DNA of 64,000 bases. Origin: Zhengitettix transpicula (taxonomy: Eukaryota; Arthropoda; Insecta; Orthoptera; Tetrigidae). Of the stretch, positions 45,664-57,700 are shown one piece after another (within the stretch, counting starts at the first letter, position 1; each line of letters opens with the position of its first letter). The stretch covers positions 37,967,895 to 38,031,894 of the forward strand of contig CM073590.1 of NCBI GenBank assembly GCA_037074705.1. The letters run 5' to 3'. A model generated the notes under the pieces. The model did no database searches. It was not told where the DNA came from and saw only the letters and a list, made by a program, of their open reading frames with translations. The translations under genes and the position numbers were made by a program.

Positions 45664-45859
45664 AGGGCCGAAGAACAGCTGCGTGGTTGTTGTTACAGTG
45701 GCATCCAGATGGTGGTTGGGATGCAGGACAGACTCCATGGACAATACTGTATTTGTGTCTAGAAGAAGGTGGAGGGGGTGATATTGATGCATGAAGTGGA
45801 ACACAAGCCATACTTGCAAGCAAACAACTTGAGTTGGATTTGGTTCTTATGCTGTGGAG
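45664..45859 (+). pseudogene. Transcobalamin-like exon with in-frame TGA
   Basis: The acceptor CAG at 45661-45663 is followed by two bases of a split codon. The frame then reads GRRTAAWLLLQWHPDGGWD, and continues with AGQTPWTILYLCLEE. A TGA occurs at 45792-45794. After it the same frame continues with recognisable family sequence (SKQLELDLVLMLW) to a donor AG|GTACAT. Continuity of homology in one frame on both sides of the stop argues for a nonsense change rather than an intron. Confidence 0.6.
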
Positions 45860-46254
45860 GTACATAAAATAAAGCTTTATTATTAATCTTTCCTTTCATC
45901 TTTTTTCATCTAATTCAGACAAGTTTTTTTACATATTTTAAGGTATTGTTGTTAGCAATTTCAATAATAAACTAATACTGTTCACCTAATGGTCAAGATT
46001 ATGGACTGAAACATGGAATGATTTGATTCATACACATTTTTAAACTCTGATATTAATATCTGGCCATATTTTCTTTATTTATATAACCCGTTAGAACAGA
46101 TGGAAAATATTCAACAAAATAATTCTAATTCCTTATTAAGAGAAAAATTATAGAAGTTTATGATTATTCATATTTATGAATGATAGTATAGATTACAATT
46201 TGGCAGCACAGATTTATCATAAATTTATAACCACCCTTTGGCAATGCTTATTTT

Positions 46255-46990
46255 CAGCAGGACTACAACTACCTAGTCAAAAGAGTGAAAGGAAATCTTG
46301 AACCAGAAACAAAAGGAAGACCTTCACCATGTCTTCTGTGGAAAATCTTAAATATATCAAACATCGAAGATTTTCCCAGTATATATTCTGGATAAACAGT
46401 TCTTTCCACCTGGCTTAAGGTAAGCTTAAGCCACAACATTTCGATGGCATACTCTGCCTTAGAACACCAGACATCCACCAGATCCCATGAGAATCTGGAC
46501 TTACCTTATTGGTCAGACAATTAGAACCATAGAGGAGAGCGGAAAAGAGCATGAAAGAAACATCCGCCTTAAACAGCCCTCTAAGTCTGTGATTGTGGAA
46601 CATTCCTTACACATGGGACAGAAGATGCAATTTGAAGACACAAGAGTCTTACACAAATGTGGAAATTTCTGGGACACTGTCTCAATGGAAGCGGAATCAA
46701 TTAAAACCACCAATTGCAATCTCATGAACTGGCGCCAGAGATACCAGCTAAGTAAAGCATGGGATCCTGTATTGGCTAAACTTCAACACAAGGACAAACA
46801 AAATCTTGATCCAATAATCACGCCATCAGGGTACAGGGCAGAAAGATACTTGGCCGCAGTTAGTGGCACCGAGACAGGAGAAATGGTGGGGAAATACCAT
46901 CTGAGGTCGAGAGCCAATCAGGGCACGGCACATACCACATTGGTGAGGAATGATGTATAAAGGTGACACGCAAACAACAAGATGGCACTT
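46255..46990 (+). mobile_element. Penelope-like element fragment with GIY-YIG endonuclease end
   Basis: An open frame of 157 codons starts at ATG 46487. It reads YLIGQTIRTIEESGKEHERN, then RLKQPSKSVIVEHSL, then MQFEDTRVL and YQLSKAWDPVL. This is the second half of the GIY-YIG nuclease that follows the reverse transcriptase in Penelope-like elements (family wording YIGQTGR-I--R-KEH, K-S-VAEH, LS-AWDP). The leading GIY half and the RT are missing or unreadable in 46255-46486, so it is a 5'-truncated copy. It lies in the putative intron between the transcobalamin-like exons. Confidence 0.8.
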
Positions 46991-47544
46991 CACTTGAGAA
47001 AGAGCCTTCAAAACATCATGACTTAAGCTTACCTTGACCCGGGTGGAAACCCAAGAACTGTTTATCTAACATCAAAGATGTCAATAACTTAACTGACTTC
47101 TTGAATGCAATACAAAACAGTTAAAAGATTTCCCATTTACTTTTACAGCATTCATAATACATTTTTTGTTTCAAACACACGGACATTCAAAGGAAAATGA
47201 GTATGTACAAGTGTATATATAATGTTACTAAATGTTTCAAAAATTTACACATATTTATTCAGAACTTATTTCCCTAGAAACAAACGTGTAGAAGATTAAC
47301 TTTATCATGAAAACTTCAAAATACAATCACTATAAGGAAAAGTTTGAGTTTGGAGTTCATTTTTATTAGAAATGCATAGAGTTTAATATAATTATGAAAC
47401 TATCTATTTGCATAGTATATTCTGAAATTTAAGGAGGAAAACTGCCAGTTTTCTGATTCCTGTCAAACTTGATTTTCTTAACAGTTTTTGAATCTTCCCC
47501 ATCATAATTCCTAAAGCTTACCTACACCTTGTTTTCAATCTCCT

Positions 47545-47650
47545 GTGATGTACGGGTCAGCTTCATTGTATTACATGACAGATGTCCCGGGTTCGAATCC
47601 TGACAACGGTGTGGATGTTGTGTGCATTTGTTTCCAATACTGATAAACCC
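47545..47650 (+). repeat. tRNA-derived SINE-like fragment
   Basis: CGGGTTCGAATCCTGACAACGG contains a perfect polymerase III B box (GGTTCGAATCC). The upstream part has no convincing A box and the whole does not fold as a normal tRNA cloverleaf by eye, so a SINE remnant is more likely than a tRNA gene. Confidence 0.35.
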
Positions 47651-48083
47651 CACTAGTTGGTTCCCCAACAAAGAAATGCAACATAGCACAAAGTAATTTT
47701 AAAAAACCTTAGCAGTTTATGTGAATATAAATAAATAAATAATATTAAAAATAATACACCTTCTTGTGTTCATGATCAACATAGTCCGTTTTCTTTTTAT
47801 GAAGTTCATGAAAGATATATAATATGTTTTATCTGAATAATACACAAAAAATACATATTACATTATAAATTTTAATTATATGTTCTTAAAATCGAAAATT
47901 GGGCATTTGAAATCTTGGTAAAAATTCAAGAAACAACCAATATTACGACTTCAATAATTAATCTGTATTTCGTAATTTTAAGATAATGTTCTTATTCAAG
48001 AAACATTTTAATAATTCTTTAAATTAAATAATATTACATAATAATGTCACTTTTGTAATATGTTTTGAAATTAATTATTTTAG

Positions 48084-48187
48084 CCATCATGAATCTCCAG
48101 TTGCTCCTGGTACTTTAGCACAATATACGCTAGCTCTCTTAACATTGTGCAAAGATGTAAGAAACTTTCATGGCCATGACCTTATAA
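48084..48187 (+). pseudogene. Transcobalamin-like exon, intact block
   Basis: Acceptor TTTTAG and donor A|GTAAGT. The one leading base completes the codon left by the exon ending at 45859. It reads HHESPVAPGTLAQYTLALLT and, after LCKDVR, NFHGHDLI, close to the family motif LAQY-LAL-ALC-D-R-FHGHDLI. It ends in phase 1. Confidence 0.75.
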
Positions 48188-50949
48188 GTAAGTAATATAA
48201 AATACCATCGAAATAATATTGAACTAATCTGATTGAATGCTTGGCAGAAGAGGAAAGCAATGTGTTCCTGATTTGGTGTTAATGGGGAGGAAAGTCCAGA
48301 GAAAAAAGTGATTATGTTGAGTTCAAAATGTTTCCTGGACTGTAGGACGTGTTAGTATCTGAGGAATCAAGGCAATTGGAGACTGTGTTTACTTAAGTCC
48401 CTGAAAAACTTAACAAAAGCCACAATTCCAATAACTTAGACCAATGCTTGACACACACTCTCCAAAATACAAGACACCCAATGCTGAACTCTGTTCCATC
48501 TAGCATGTCCAAGTTACAAACAGGCCTTAACAGTCATTAAAAATTCAATAATAATGGCTAAACATTAAATAATCTACATTAAATTGAAGAATAACATTAC
48601 GTAATTGAATGGGATATTATAGTACTGAACAAAGTCAAGGATATCATAAATCTGAAATCCAGAAACAAACTATTCCACAAATGGATTAGTAATAGACAGC
48701 AGAAGTAAGAAACCTGATAATGAAATTTCTCAAAGATATAGAAATATGATTTAACTAAATTTCTAAGTGAATGAAAAATATATAGACCCCATTTAATTTT
48801 CTTAAAGATGTTAACTGCAAATCAGTTAAATATATATTCCACTTTCTAAGTCAAATAAGTGAGAAAACTTCTGGAGAAAGTGAAGTGTCTTTGATTATAG
48901 ATTAGGTATGACAAAAAAAATGGGATTGTGGTTGAAGAGGAAAGATAAAAAAATTTAATCTACAAATTTAACAAATGGTAAAATAATATGAATCATATAA
49001 ATGGAACAAGTCATATGTTGCTTATAAAAGACATATTAGAGTAATATTAGTTATTATGGAATAAAGAAAAAATTAATGAATGTAAGCTTTCCCAGTGTAA
49101 ATTATTAATAAATTTTTCGTGGTTAAGCACCAGGTTCAGATTTCTCGATGTTGACATTTCTGCAGTCATTCCCTAGTGCATAAAGAATATGAATACAACA
49201 CACACTGTAAATGTTTAGCAAACACTAAAATTGATATGTAAAATTTTCTATTAATTGAGTATTTACATCATCAATATTTTTCTCACACTTACAGCCAAAA
49301 TGGTCTCCTTGTATTTTGGCATCCTGGACAAATGTCTGGGCTGCCGGCACCTATAGTGAACACAAAAGTTTGAATGCATTTGTGTACTTTCCTTAAAGTG
49401 TGAATGTAGGTCACCCTGGAGCACAGAATAAAGAAATAAAATATTAATTCTGGGAGAGGTTATTGACTTGGCCGATATAGTAAACAGGACAGAGTTTGCA
49501 ATTAGTTTGGTAGATGGTGGGAGAGGAGAGGCATGCAATGTTCTATTTTTTTATTTTGTGGGTAGATATTTGGTATGGATTTTGGAGGATTGTAGTGGGC
49601 TGAAGGATAGTGCAGACATAGCACTTGTTCCTACTGCATGGTTAGCAACCCAGCTTAAGATGGGGAGTTTTAATGTCGGGCTTGCAAGGGTGAACAAGGA
49701 TATTCCAGAGGTTGGGCAATCCTTGGGCTGAGGGAGTTTTTGTAGTCCAGGAAATGGACTCATTTTCTTGTGATCAAGGATGGGTTTGGGTAGTTGAACT
49801 GTGGATACTGCACAGGATCAGTGCCCACTATGGGGGCTGGCATCCCCTATATATGCATCTCAAACTTGAAAAAATTTTAGGATTTAAAGGTTTTATAGAA
49901 CAGTGTTTATGAAAGAAAAAACTCATTGTTATTAAATTTAATTATAAGTGATGTGTTTATTTGATCACTACTCATGTAAACTTATTTATGTTAGTAGAAA
50001 TTAATTTGTAACAGTTTATAAGTAAAGCATATTATAAGTAAAGCATTATTCCTTTAATTTCACTGTATCAACTAATCTATATATATATACAAATATTCCA
50101 TGTCCTATACACTGTTCAACTACCATAAAACCCATCCTTGATCAACATAAAAAAACGTAGTCCACCCCTAACCATAACCTTCATTCCTGGACTACAAGAA
50201 CTCAACTACATTCTCCGCCTGGCCTACAATGGACAGCAATTCAACCCAGATATAAAAATAAACATCTCTGCCTCTCCTCCCACATTATCTACCAAATAAC
50301 AGTAAACTCTGCCTGGCTTTCTATATCAGCTAAACTGAACAACTTCTTCCTGAACACATTGCTAACCACTGCAACACTATCAAACTGTCCAAAACCCAAT
50401 TTCCAATAGTTGTTCATGCACAAAGTCACAAAACCAAAAATTTTGACCAATTCCTAATTATCAGATGCTGAACTCCATCTTTACAAATTCTCCTTCCATC
50501 ACATCTTACAGTCTAGGCAAAGTCCTGGACTCAACACCTCTAATATAGTAGTTATAATATTATGTGCCGGCCAGCAACTAGTTCAGATCTTCTTTCCTGA
50601 ATCCTTCATTGTTTGCAAGTCTATTCTATTCCTCATACTGTATTTCCTATAATTTAACATTAGTTAAAACTTCATTCTATGCAAATACATTTTTATATAT
50701 TTTACTAAATTGCTTGAAATTTCATCATTTATTCATTTGACATCTAATTCAGATTAATTCGTTTATAAGCACAATAAACTACAACTATCAGACCTTAATG
50801 AAACTAGTGCAATTAAAAATATTCTTGTTTATATTGGTTTCCTTTCATTTATTACAATTAATAAATAATATAAGGACTCTTAATCATTAACTGCAGAATC
50901 GTATTTATACTCTCATATGAAAAGTTATTTAAAAAATAAATTTATACAG
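48188..50949. other. Intron-like DNA with an inverted repeat pair
   Basis: Segments 49450-49790 and 50125-50330 carry related sequence in opposite orientation: TTTGTAGTCCAGGAA against TTCCTGGACTACAAG, GATCAAGGATGGGTTT against AAACCCATCCTTGATC, and TTTGGTAGATGGTGGG against its inverse near 50285. This looks like two oppositely oriented copies of a dispersed repeat. Open frames at 49468-49731 and 49551-49763 are chance readings. Confidence 0.5.
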
Positions 50950-51185
50950 ATTTGAGGCTACTGAATGGCCCAATGGTACACACACTTGTGGGTCATAAAG
51001 AAGAGCCTGGCAGCTACTTATTCTGGTTATTGTATCAGACTCCACAAATGCCAGATCCTACTAGCCCACCTGGAAACCAACTTATAACACCAGTTGGTGA
51101 ATATACAAACATATTTCAGCACATGTGGTATATAGCAATGACAGAGAATTTTAAATTTATTAAACATAGTGTCAAGAAAGAATAA
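50950..51185 (+). pseudogene. Transcobalamin-like terminal exon (DUF4430 end), frameshifted
   Basis: The acceptor ATACAG at 50944-50949 opens with FEATEWPNGTHT in one frame, which soon stops. The next frame supplies HTLVGHKEEPGSYLFWLLYQ and then SPPGNQLITPVGEY, to TAA at 51183-51185. In the family these two stretches are continuous (FEATEWPNGHYVHTL-GHKEEP), so a small deletion with frameshift lies near 50975-50985. An AATAAA overlaps the stop codon. Confidence 0.7.
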
Positions 51186-54100
51186 AACTATGATATAAAT
51201 TCTGTCTCAACAAATATTTATTTTATCATCTTGGTTGAAAGAACAATATATTGGAGTGAAAAATAAATTAAATATTGAGAGGAATTATTGTCATTTACTT
51301 CTTCAGTGCAATATTAAAACATAACCAAAACAATGTTGTAGTATCCCATTCTTATGTCTGCATAAATTATGAGACATAAGTGCAATTTAAAGGCTGCAAA
51401 AACACAATTGGGAAGAACTTCAATAACAATACGGCAGAATCTGGAATTACAACTTCAGGTGAGCAAGGGTTTATAGTTTTTAAGAGAGAGATTGGATTAC
51501 TGAGTGACAGGATGAATATTACTGTTTTGTCCATAAATGTTGATATATAATTAAAAATAACTTTTAAAAAAATAATCACAGCATAAACTAGATTAATGCA
51601 CTAAAAAGTATTCAATAGGAAGGGAAGAGTTTGTGTGAAACAAACCAACCAAAATATACACAATTCAAAAGATAATAAAATTTTGGGGTTTTCGAGCACA
51701 TAACATTAAAATGTTTACATTGAAACTTTTATTGTTTCAACAAAAGTAATTGTTTACCACAATGATGTAAGTTTAATTTTAAATGCAACATTTTGAGTTC
51801 AAAACATTATTTTTGTGAGGTGAACTACAAATGTTAGTTTGATATTATCACTGTTTGTTATGTAAGAAATGAAAAAAGTCAGTTATAATTGACAAAATTA
51901 TATTTGAATTAAATAAATTTTTAAAGCTCAATTTATATCAGTATCAAAAATCATCTGTCAATTATTTCATGACAGCAATAACTCTTTACCTTGATGTAAC
52001 AGTGTTCTAAACATAGGCACAATTCTCTAATAATGAACCTTAACTTTGTGTGATATTTTTTTAAAAGGTAAATAATGGGTTTTTTTTGCATAGGTGTCGA
52101 TGGACTACTAGTGGATGAAGGGGTATTCTGGTATAAAAAACTCTAACCAAAGGAACCATCAATTGTTAATCTATTCTTTTGATGCCAATTATCCTATTAA
52201 TATTCCTCTTTCAAAATATATTAAACTTTTGTTCACTGCCTTCACTTAAAAAGCTGGATGAACTTTTGTTTTTAAAAACCTCCTTCCATTGCTATAAAAA
52301 CATTATACACTACTTTTAATATAATTTAATAATTATATTTAATGTATGTATAATTTGTGTGAAGATTGTACTCGTTTGTTCCCCTTTTTTACATTCCTCA
52401 ATACTGTAAGTATTAATAATGCCATGATTCAGGCATAATTTAAACTAACTATATTACACAAACCAAATAATTTTCTTTTAAACATTTTAAAGAAGCAAGG
52501 GAAAACAATTTTAATTTTTCAACTTAATAAATTAATGTTATTCCACAAGAAGTATGTGGCATCTGTAACAATTGCATTTTTAACTTTCTAAAGTGTTCTG
52601 TATAAAAATTCATTTCATCAGCACTGTTTGTATATATAAACATATTTAATACCTGTACATTTAATTATTTTAGAGATGTATTAGTTTGCTTCTTTGTACA
52701 AATAAAGAATGAAATTTCATAAAAGATATTTTTATATTAAGCTCTACTAATAGAGGTGGTCGATTGGAAATTAAAGGAAGGGAGGAAGGGCTTGTTGTGA
52801 GCTACTGTGGTGTGGACGGAGTCATAAAAAATAACCACTTTATATTAGTGTTGATTTTTTTTATTGTAAAGATGTTTAATAAATAATTCAATTTGATTTT
52901 GTAATGTAAAAATGCTTATAACATAAACCTTACTTGATGGTTTCTTTGTCATTATTTTACTAATCACTTTGTTTTAATTTCTTGAGTTTTGCATAATATA
53001 AAAGCTATTGTTAAGGTTTTATTAACTTTGCTCCAGAGTAATTTAACTATCTCCATACACAGTCTGTTCTTGTTTGAGAAAAGTGACTAATACATTTATT
53101 GTTTGTAATAGGTCTAAATCTATAATTTAGTAAACATTCCTGATACATTCTGAGGTACAGAGAGATCCACCTTTTTATATATTCACATAATCATCTTTGG
53201 TTTGTCACTGTAAAGAGCTACTCAGGAATGTTTCTTTCCTCTTTCTGTTTCATCTTACATAACTCTGATTTTAGATTTTTGAATTTAAACATTTACTTTC
53301 CAATCAAAGACAGTTTATAAGTTAAAATACTGATAAAAAAATAATTAGAAACATATTCCAGGATATACAGTACATATTTTATTAACTTTCATTAAAATTA
53401 ACATTTACATAACTGGTAATCCAGTGCAAATAATGAAGAAAAGTGAATGCGAAAAGGAAAATGTAAATGAGTGATGGTTCTGTGCATTTCATTTAGGTAG
53501 TAAAAATAGTAAGAAGAGTGAAAGAAACCATATCTAAGATTTTGGTGTAAACGAAAGAGTTTTAGCAAATATTGGGCTTCAAAAGCTTGGATGTGTACTG
53601 CCTAATGTGATACAAACCATTTAATTTCTTATATTAAATAATAGTAGGTATACCACCCAGTATTAGTATATACTGCTTTATAATTAAACGTGAGTTTGCA
53701 TGTATAAAAATTAACCTGTTAAGACATTTCTAGGAGTCTGTTACCAGCTCATGCTGGCTGAATACCTATAAAATCACTTTGAAAAGTATAGCTTACAAAT
53801 ACATATAACATCTAATAAAAAATTAAAAAATGCTCATATTAATAAGAATATAATCATTCAACTAATTTCAGTAATTGTGAATAATTCATTAGGATTAATC
53901 TGTTAACAATTTTTTAATAAAATGACTTCTATCAACAACAGTGATTGTAAGCAATGGGAAATTTATTTTAACAATACTTGGATGATCTTTCTCAGTTGTA
54001 AGAATAACATATTTTAATAATTTAAAGTCATATAAATTCTAAAAGGTAGCTAAATATGAAAATTATATGAACACACTTCTGCTAGATTTGTTGACTTGGC

Positions 54101-54675
54101 ATAGGTCCTATATGAAAATAGGACCTATTTAATATCATAAATATACTCAAGTTACCACAAAATTTTCAATTATATTGTGTGTTGTATGAAGAGACATGAT
54201 GACAATAAAATTTTACATAAACCAAACCAATATTCTTGAACATTGAGAATACTGGTTATTATTATAGACTTTTATCCTAACTTTTCTTGTAAAGAGTAGT
54301 CACCGTATTTCAATAACATGAAAATTTGGTGCTAGAATTATGTAATAATTAATTGTTATTGATTTATACCACAAAAGCATTGCAGCACTGCCTCAAAAAT
54401 TGATTTCTATATTTTAACATAATTTAATGGTTCAAATCTCTCATATAAACATTGTTATGTTATACAAGTTTTAAAATGTGATAAAACATCAATAAGATAG
54501 TCTCTCAAGACATACATGAAGTGCTAGAATAAATTAGAGAACTAGGTGAAACTTTAGTATACATGAAATGGATTTCATATTGTATTTCAATTTTAATTTA
54601 TGTTTTAAATTACTACTTTCTTAGTGTGGTAATATAATATACACAGTTACACAAAATATACATTTCATTTCGCTG
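51186..54675. other. Intergenic DNA between convergent genes
   Basis: AT-rich, with no credible exon or RNA gene. It contains a perfect 11-bp hairpin (ATAGGTCCTAT / ATAGGACCTAT, 54101-54128) of unknown meaning. It separates the convergent 3' ends at 51185 and 54676. Confidence 0.4.
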
Positions 54676-54748
54676 TTATTTAATCAAGGTTTTCTGAAAC
54701 AAAACTTCTAACACTTTATCATATCCAGACACCATAAGCTCTTTACAT
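54676..54748 (-). CDS. Exon 8 (terminal) of the 281-aa gene
   Basis: Acceptor ATTTCAG. Encodes CKELMVSGYDKVLEVLFQKT and three further residues before TAA at 54678-54676. Confidence 0.85.
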
Positions 54749-57700
54749 CTGAAATAAAAGATAATATTAATATACAAGAAACTTCTTAATTGAAAATTTT
54801 CATAAAAAGTTGTACTTACTCATTAAAACATTGTAAAACCTTTGACAATAACTGTTGCACATCCTTTACAGTATCCAAGTGTCCACAATAAGGACTTTTT
54901 TCATTTAGATTTTCAATTATATTTTGGAAAATATTAGACATTTCAATCACGCCATTTAAAAATACATCTGTAATAATGTCATATAATAAAACATAATATA
55001 ATTATAATCAATTTTAATATTTTTCAGGAATTTTTAAATTGAAAATTATTACTTAATACTATGTCAATCTTATATGTTTGTGTGTTATCAGTTGAAGTGA
55101 TTCTTTGGTGATACATGACAATATTTACAATTTTTCTCACTTTATAACATAATAGCCACTTCATTCATGAATTAAATAACTGTAGAGGATATTTAATTTA
55201 ACTGAAGTAATAAAAAATTTCAAGTACCACAAAGATTTTAAAAATTGTTAATCCAATTACTTAATATGTAATTAAAATAGCCCTTCTGAGGGTCAGTCAG
55301 ATAAATATCAGGTGATAATTAAAGTGAACAAGTATACAATAGAAAAATTAAAGAATAGTTCAAGGTTGTTTTCAAAGATAACAAAATCAGTTATACTAAC
55401 ACTAAAATATACAGATTAAACACTAATAAAATTGACATCTACTCTATTACCTACAGAGCAAATTAAGGGCTTCCTACAAATGATCAAAGACTGCTTTGGC
55501 CTAAGGACAGCAGGGATATTTAATATAGCAACAGCAATATATTGTTTAATGACAGCCTGTAAAATTTCATTCCAGGACACAAACTGGACCGTGTCAGCAA
55601 TTATTGGGACAGTGTAAATCTGGGAGCACTAAAAATCAGAACTGGTAGAAACTTGTTGAATCAAGGCATGGATTTCCAACTCAGTAAAGCATGGGATCCA
55701 ATTATCTCTAGTCTGTGATGGCAGCACCATGAACAAGTGCAGCTGGCCCACGCAAGCGATGCTAGGGTGGTGGTCACAAGTCGAATCTCCAACAAATGAC
55801 AAAAGCAACCACAAATAGGGGAAGGGGTTTCCCTCTGGTCCATGTATACATGATAGCTGTTTTTAAAATAAATGTCACTTTAATAATTTGTCACTGCAGT
55901 GGCAATTTTGAGAATGCACAATCACATCCTCCATTCATTAGAAAACCAGATGTAGCTGTGAAGCATTGCCACTTAGTGTTTTCCTTCTGTTTAAGTTTTT
56001 CGAAAACAATTTAACAACCCGCCAACTGTGAAGTCCAATCAGTGACTCATTTCTTGAATACAAGGAATATTACACCATCAAACATTCATTGGCAATTGTG
56101 AATGAATAAAGAAATAAGCACAATGTGCACTGGGTGATATTATAGTTCAGTTTTCTGATGTGCAAAAGCTAGTCAACGATTTGTGTCTCAGTCTGCAGAT
56201 CACACGACATGTTCCACACAATTCTCCATATCACTTTAAGGTGGGCCATGTAGATGGAATTTTGTACACTCACAGATCAGGTGATAAAAGCCATGGACTT
56301 CGAACCTGCTCATCACATGACTTAGGTCACAGTTGAGTCTTGTCCAGTTTTGTAACATCATGGGCAATTGTGCGAGGTATATTGGGAAGCAATAATGGGT
56401 GATAGAATGGCGAGTTTAATGGAAGTCATGAAAATGTGCACGATAAACGGAAGTGCGGCCAACCATCTGTGATCAGAGATGATTTGGTGCAAGCTGTGGC
56501 ACCTGGACAGATGATTCTTTAGATCAGTTTTGTCTTCACATTTCAAGATCGGTATTTTTTTTGTAGACACAACATTGTGACAGAACACTTGGGATATTGA
56601 AAATTGTGCTTAAGATTGGAACCCAAAATCTTGCTGATGAATGAAGAATTCGACCACCCCGTACAGTCCAGATCAGATCTTCATCTGAAGAAACATTTCA
56701 ATGATGGTGATGATGTGAAACACAAAGTGCAGACTTGGCTTTCACCACAGGTGGCACCTTTCTTTGACAAAAACTGGTTTCTTGTTACAAGTGCCTGAAT
56801 AACAGCAGTGACTATTTGGAAAAGTAGTGTGTAATCTGGAAAATTACATCTTATCACATATCTGGAAAATAATGTTTTGTTGTTTTTAAAATAAATATTG
56901 GTAATTACTTTAAAAACATATAATGGACTAATAGCATTATCTCGGCATGTAATACCTGAAGATGATGGCAGTGACAGCCATTGAAATGTACAACTTCAAT
57001 GAGTTTACCTCATTGGAAATGTGAGAAGAGTAGATAGAAGTTTATTGTTCTTAAATGAGTAGTTCATCACTTCCTGTTCCACTAGCAACAGAGGATGGTA
57101 GAGAACTGAACCCATCTAGTGGAACAGTGAAGAGTGTGTACAAAAGGTCTTTTGTTTGTCCAAAATATGTGGCTTGTCAAATGGAGACCCAACCAATCCT
57201 CAATTATTTATCAGATCATAATCCATAATATCATACACTTTTATATTATTTTAATACCATCAAAATACTATACTGATCTCAAGAGTTGTTGGGCTTACTT
57301 CTCTTCCGGCAATAAGACAATTTTTAATATGATTAGTGGAAAACTTGTCTGGATTAGCCCTTCTGGCAAAAAACTTGACAAACATGTTTTATATGGATCA
57401 TTAATAGTTTTAACATAAATTCTACTGACATATTTGCATGAACATTTTTGTTGTGCACTAACAAATAAGGGAATATATCAACAGGTGATGAATGTTTGCA
57501 ATACTAAATTTCCAGTCCTGAGACTTAATTACAACACCTCTTACCTGTATAAATTATTATTGTGTTCACTTACTAAATTTGCTAGCTAATTATTTCATTA
57601 TGGTAATTTATATCTTTCTTGCAAGATCTTACCGTATGAATTTGTATTCATTGCTACATGATTTAAATGTAGTTGGCTAAACTTGTTCTGAACACCTGAA

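Larger units (their letters stand above)
45664..51185 (+). pseudogene. Transcobalamin/CG3556-like gene, apparently degraded
   Basis: Three exon-like blocks carry the conserved wording of insect transcobalamin-like (CG3556-type) proteins, secreted alpha/alpha-toroid proteins with a C-terminal DUF4430 domain. The first block (45664-45859) has an in-frame TGA. The second (48084-48187) is intact and phase-compatible with the first. The last (50950-51185) needs two different frames to give the family sequence. The roughly 250-residue toroid middle expected between blocks two and three was not found in 48188-50949, and the splice phases of those blocks do not match. The 5' exons, including any signal peptide, were also not found. 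Assembly error or a polymorphic null allele cannot be excluded. Confidence 0.6.

Noticed and set aside
45792..45794. TGA read as selenocysteine
   Set aside because: No family precedent and no SECIS-like element recognised. The accompanying frameshift and missing exons favour decay.
47545..47650. Functional tRNA gene
   Set aside because: A good B box but no matching A box or convincing cloverleaf. Treated as a SINE-like remnant.
48187..50950. Direct splicing of the second transcobalamin-like exon to the last one
   Set aside because: The phase-1 donor fits only the frame that loses the FEATEW start, and about 250 conserved residues would be skipped.
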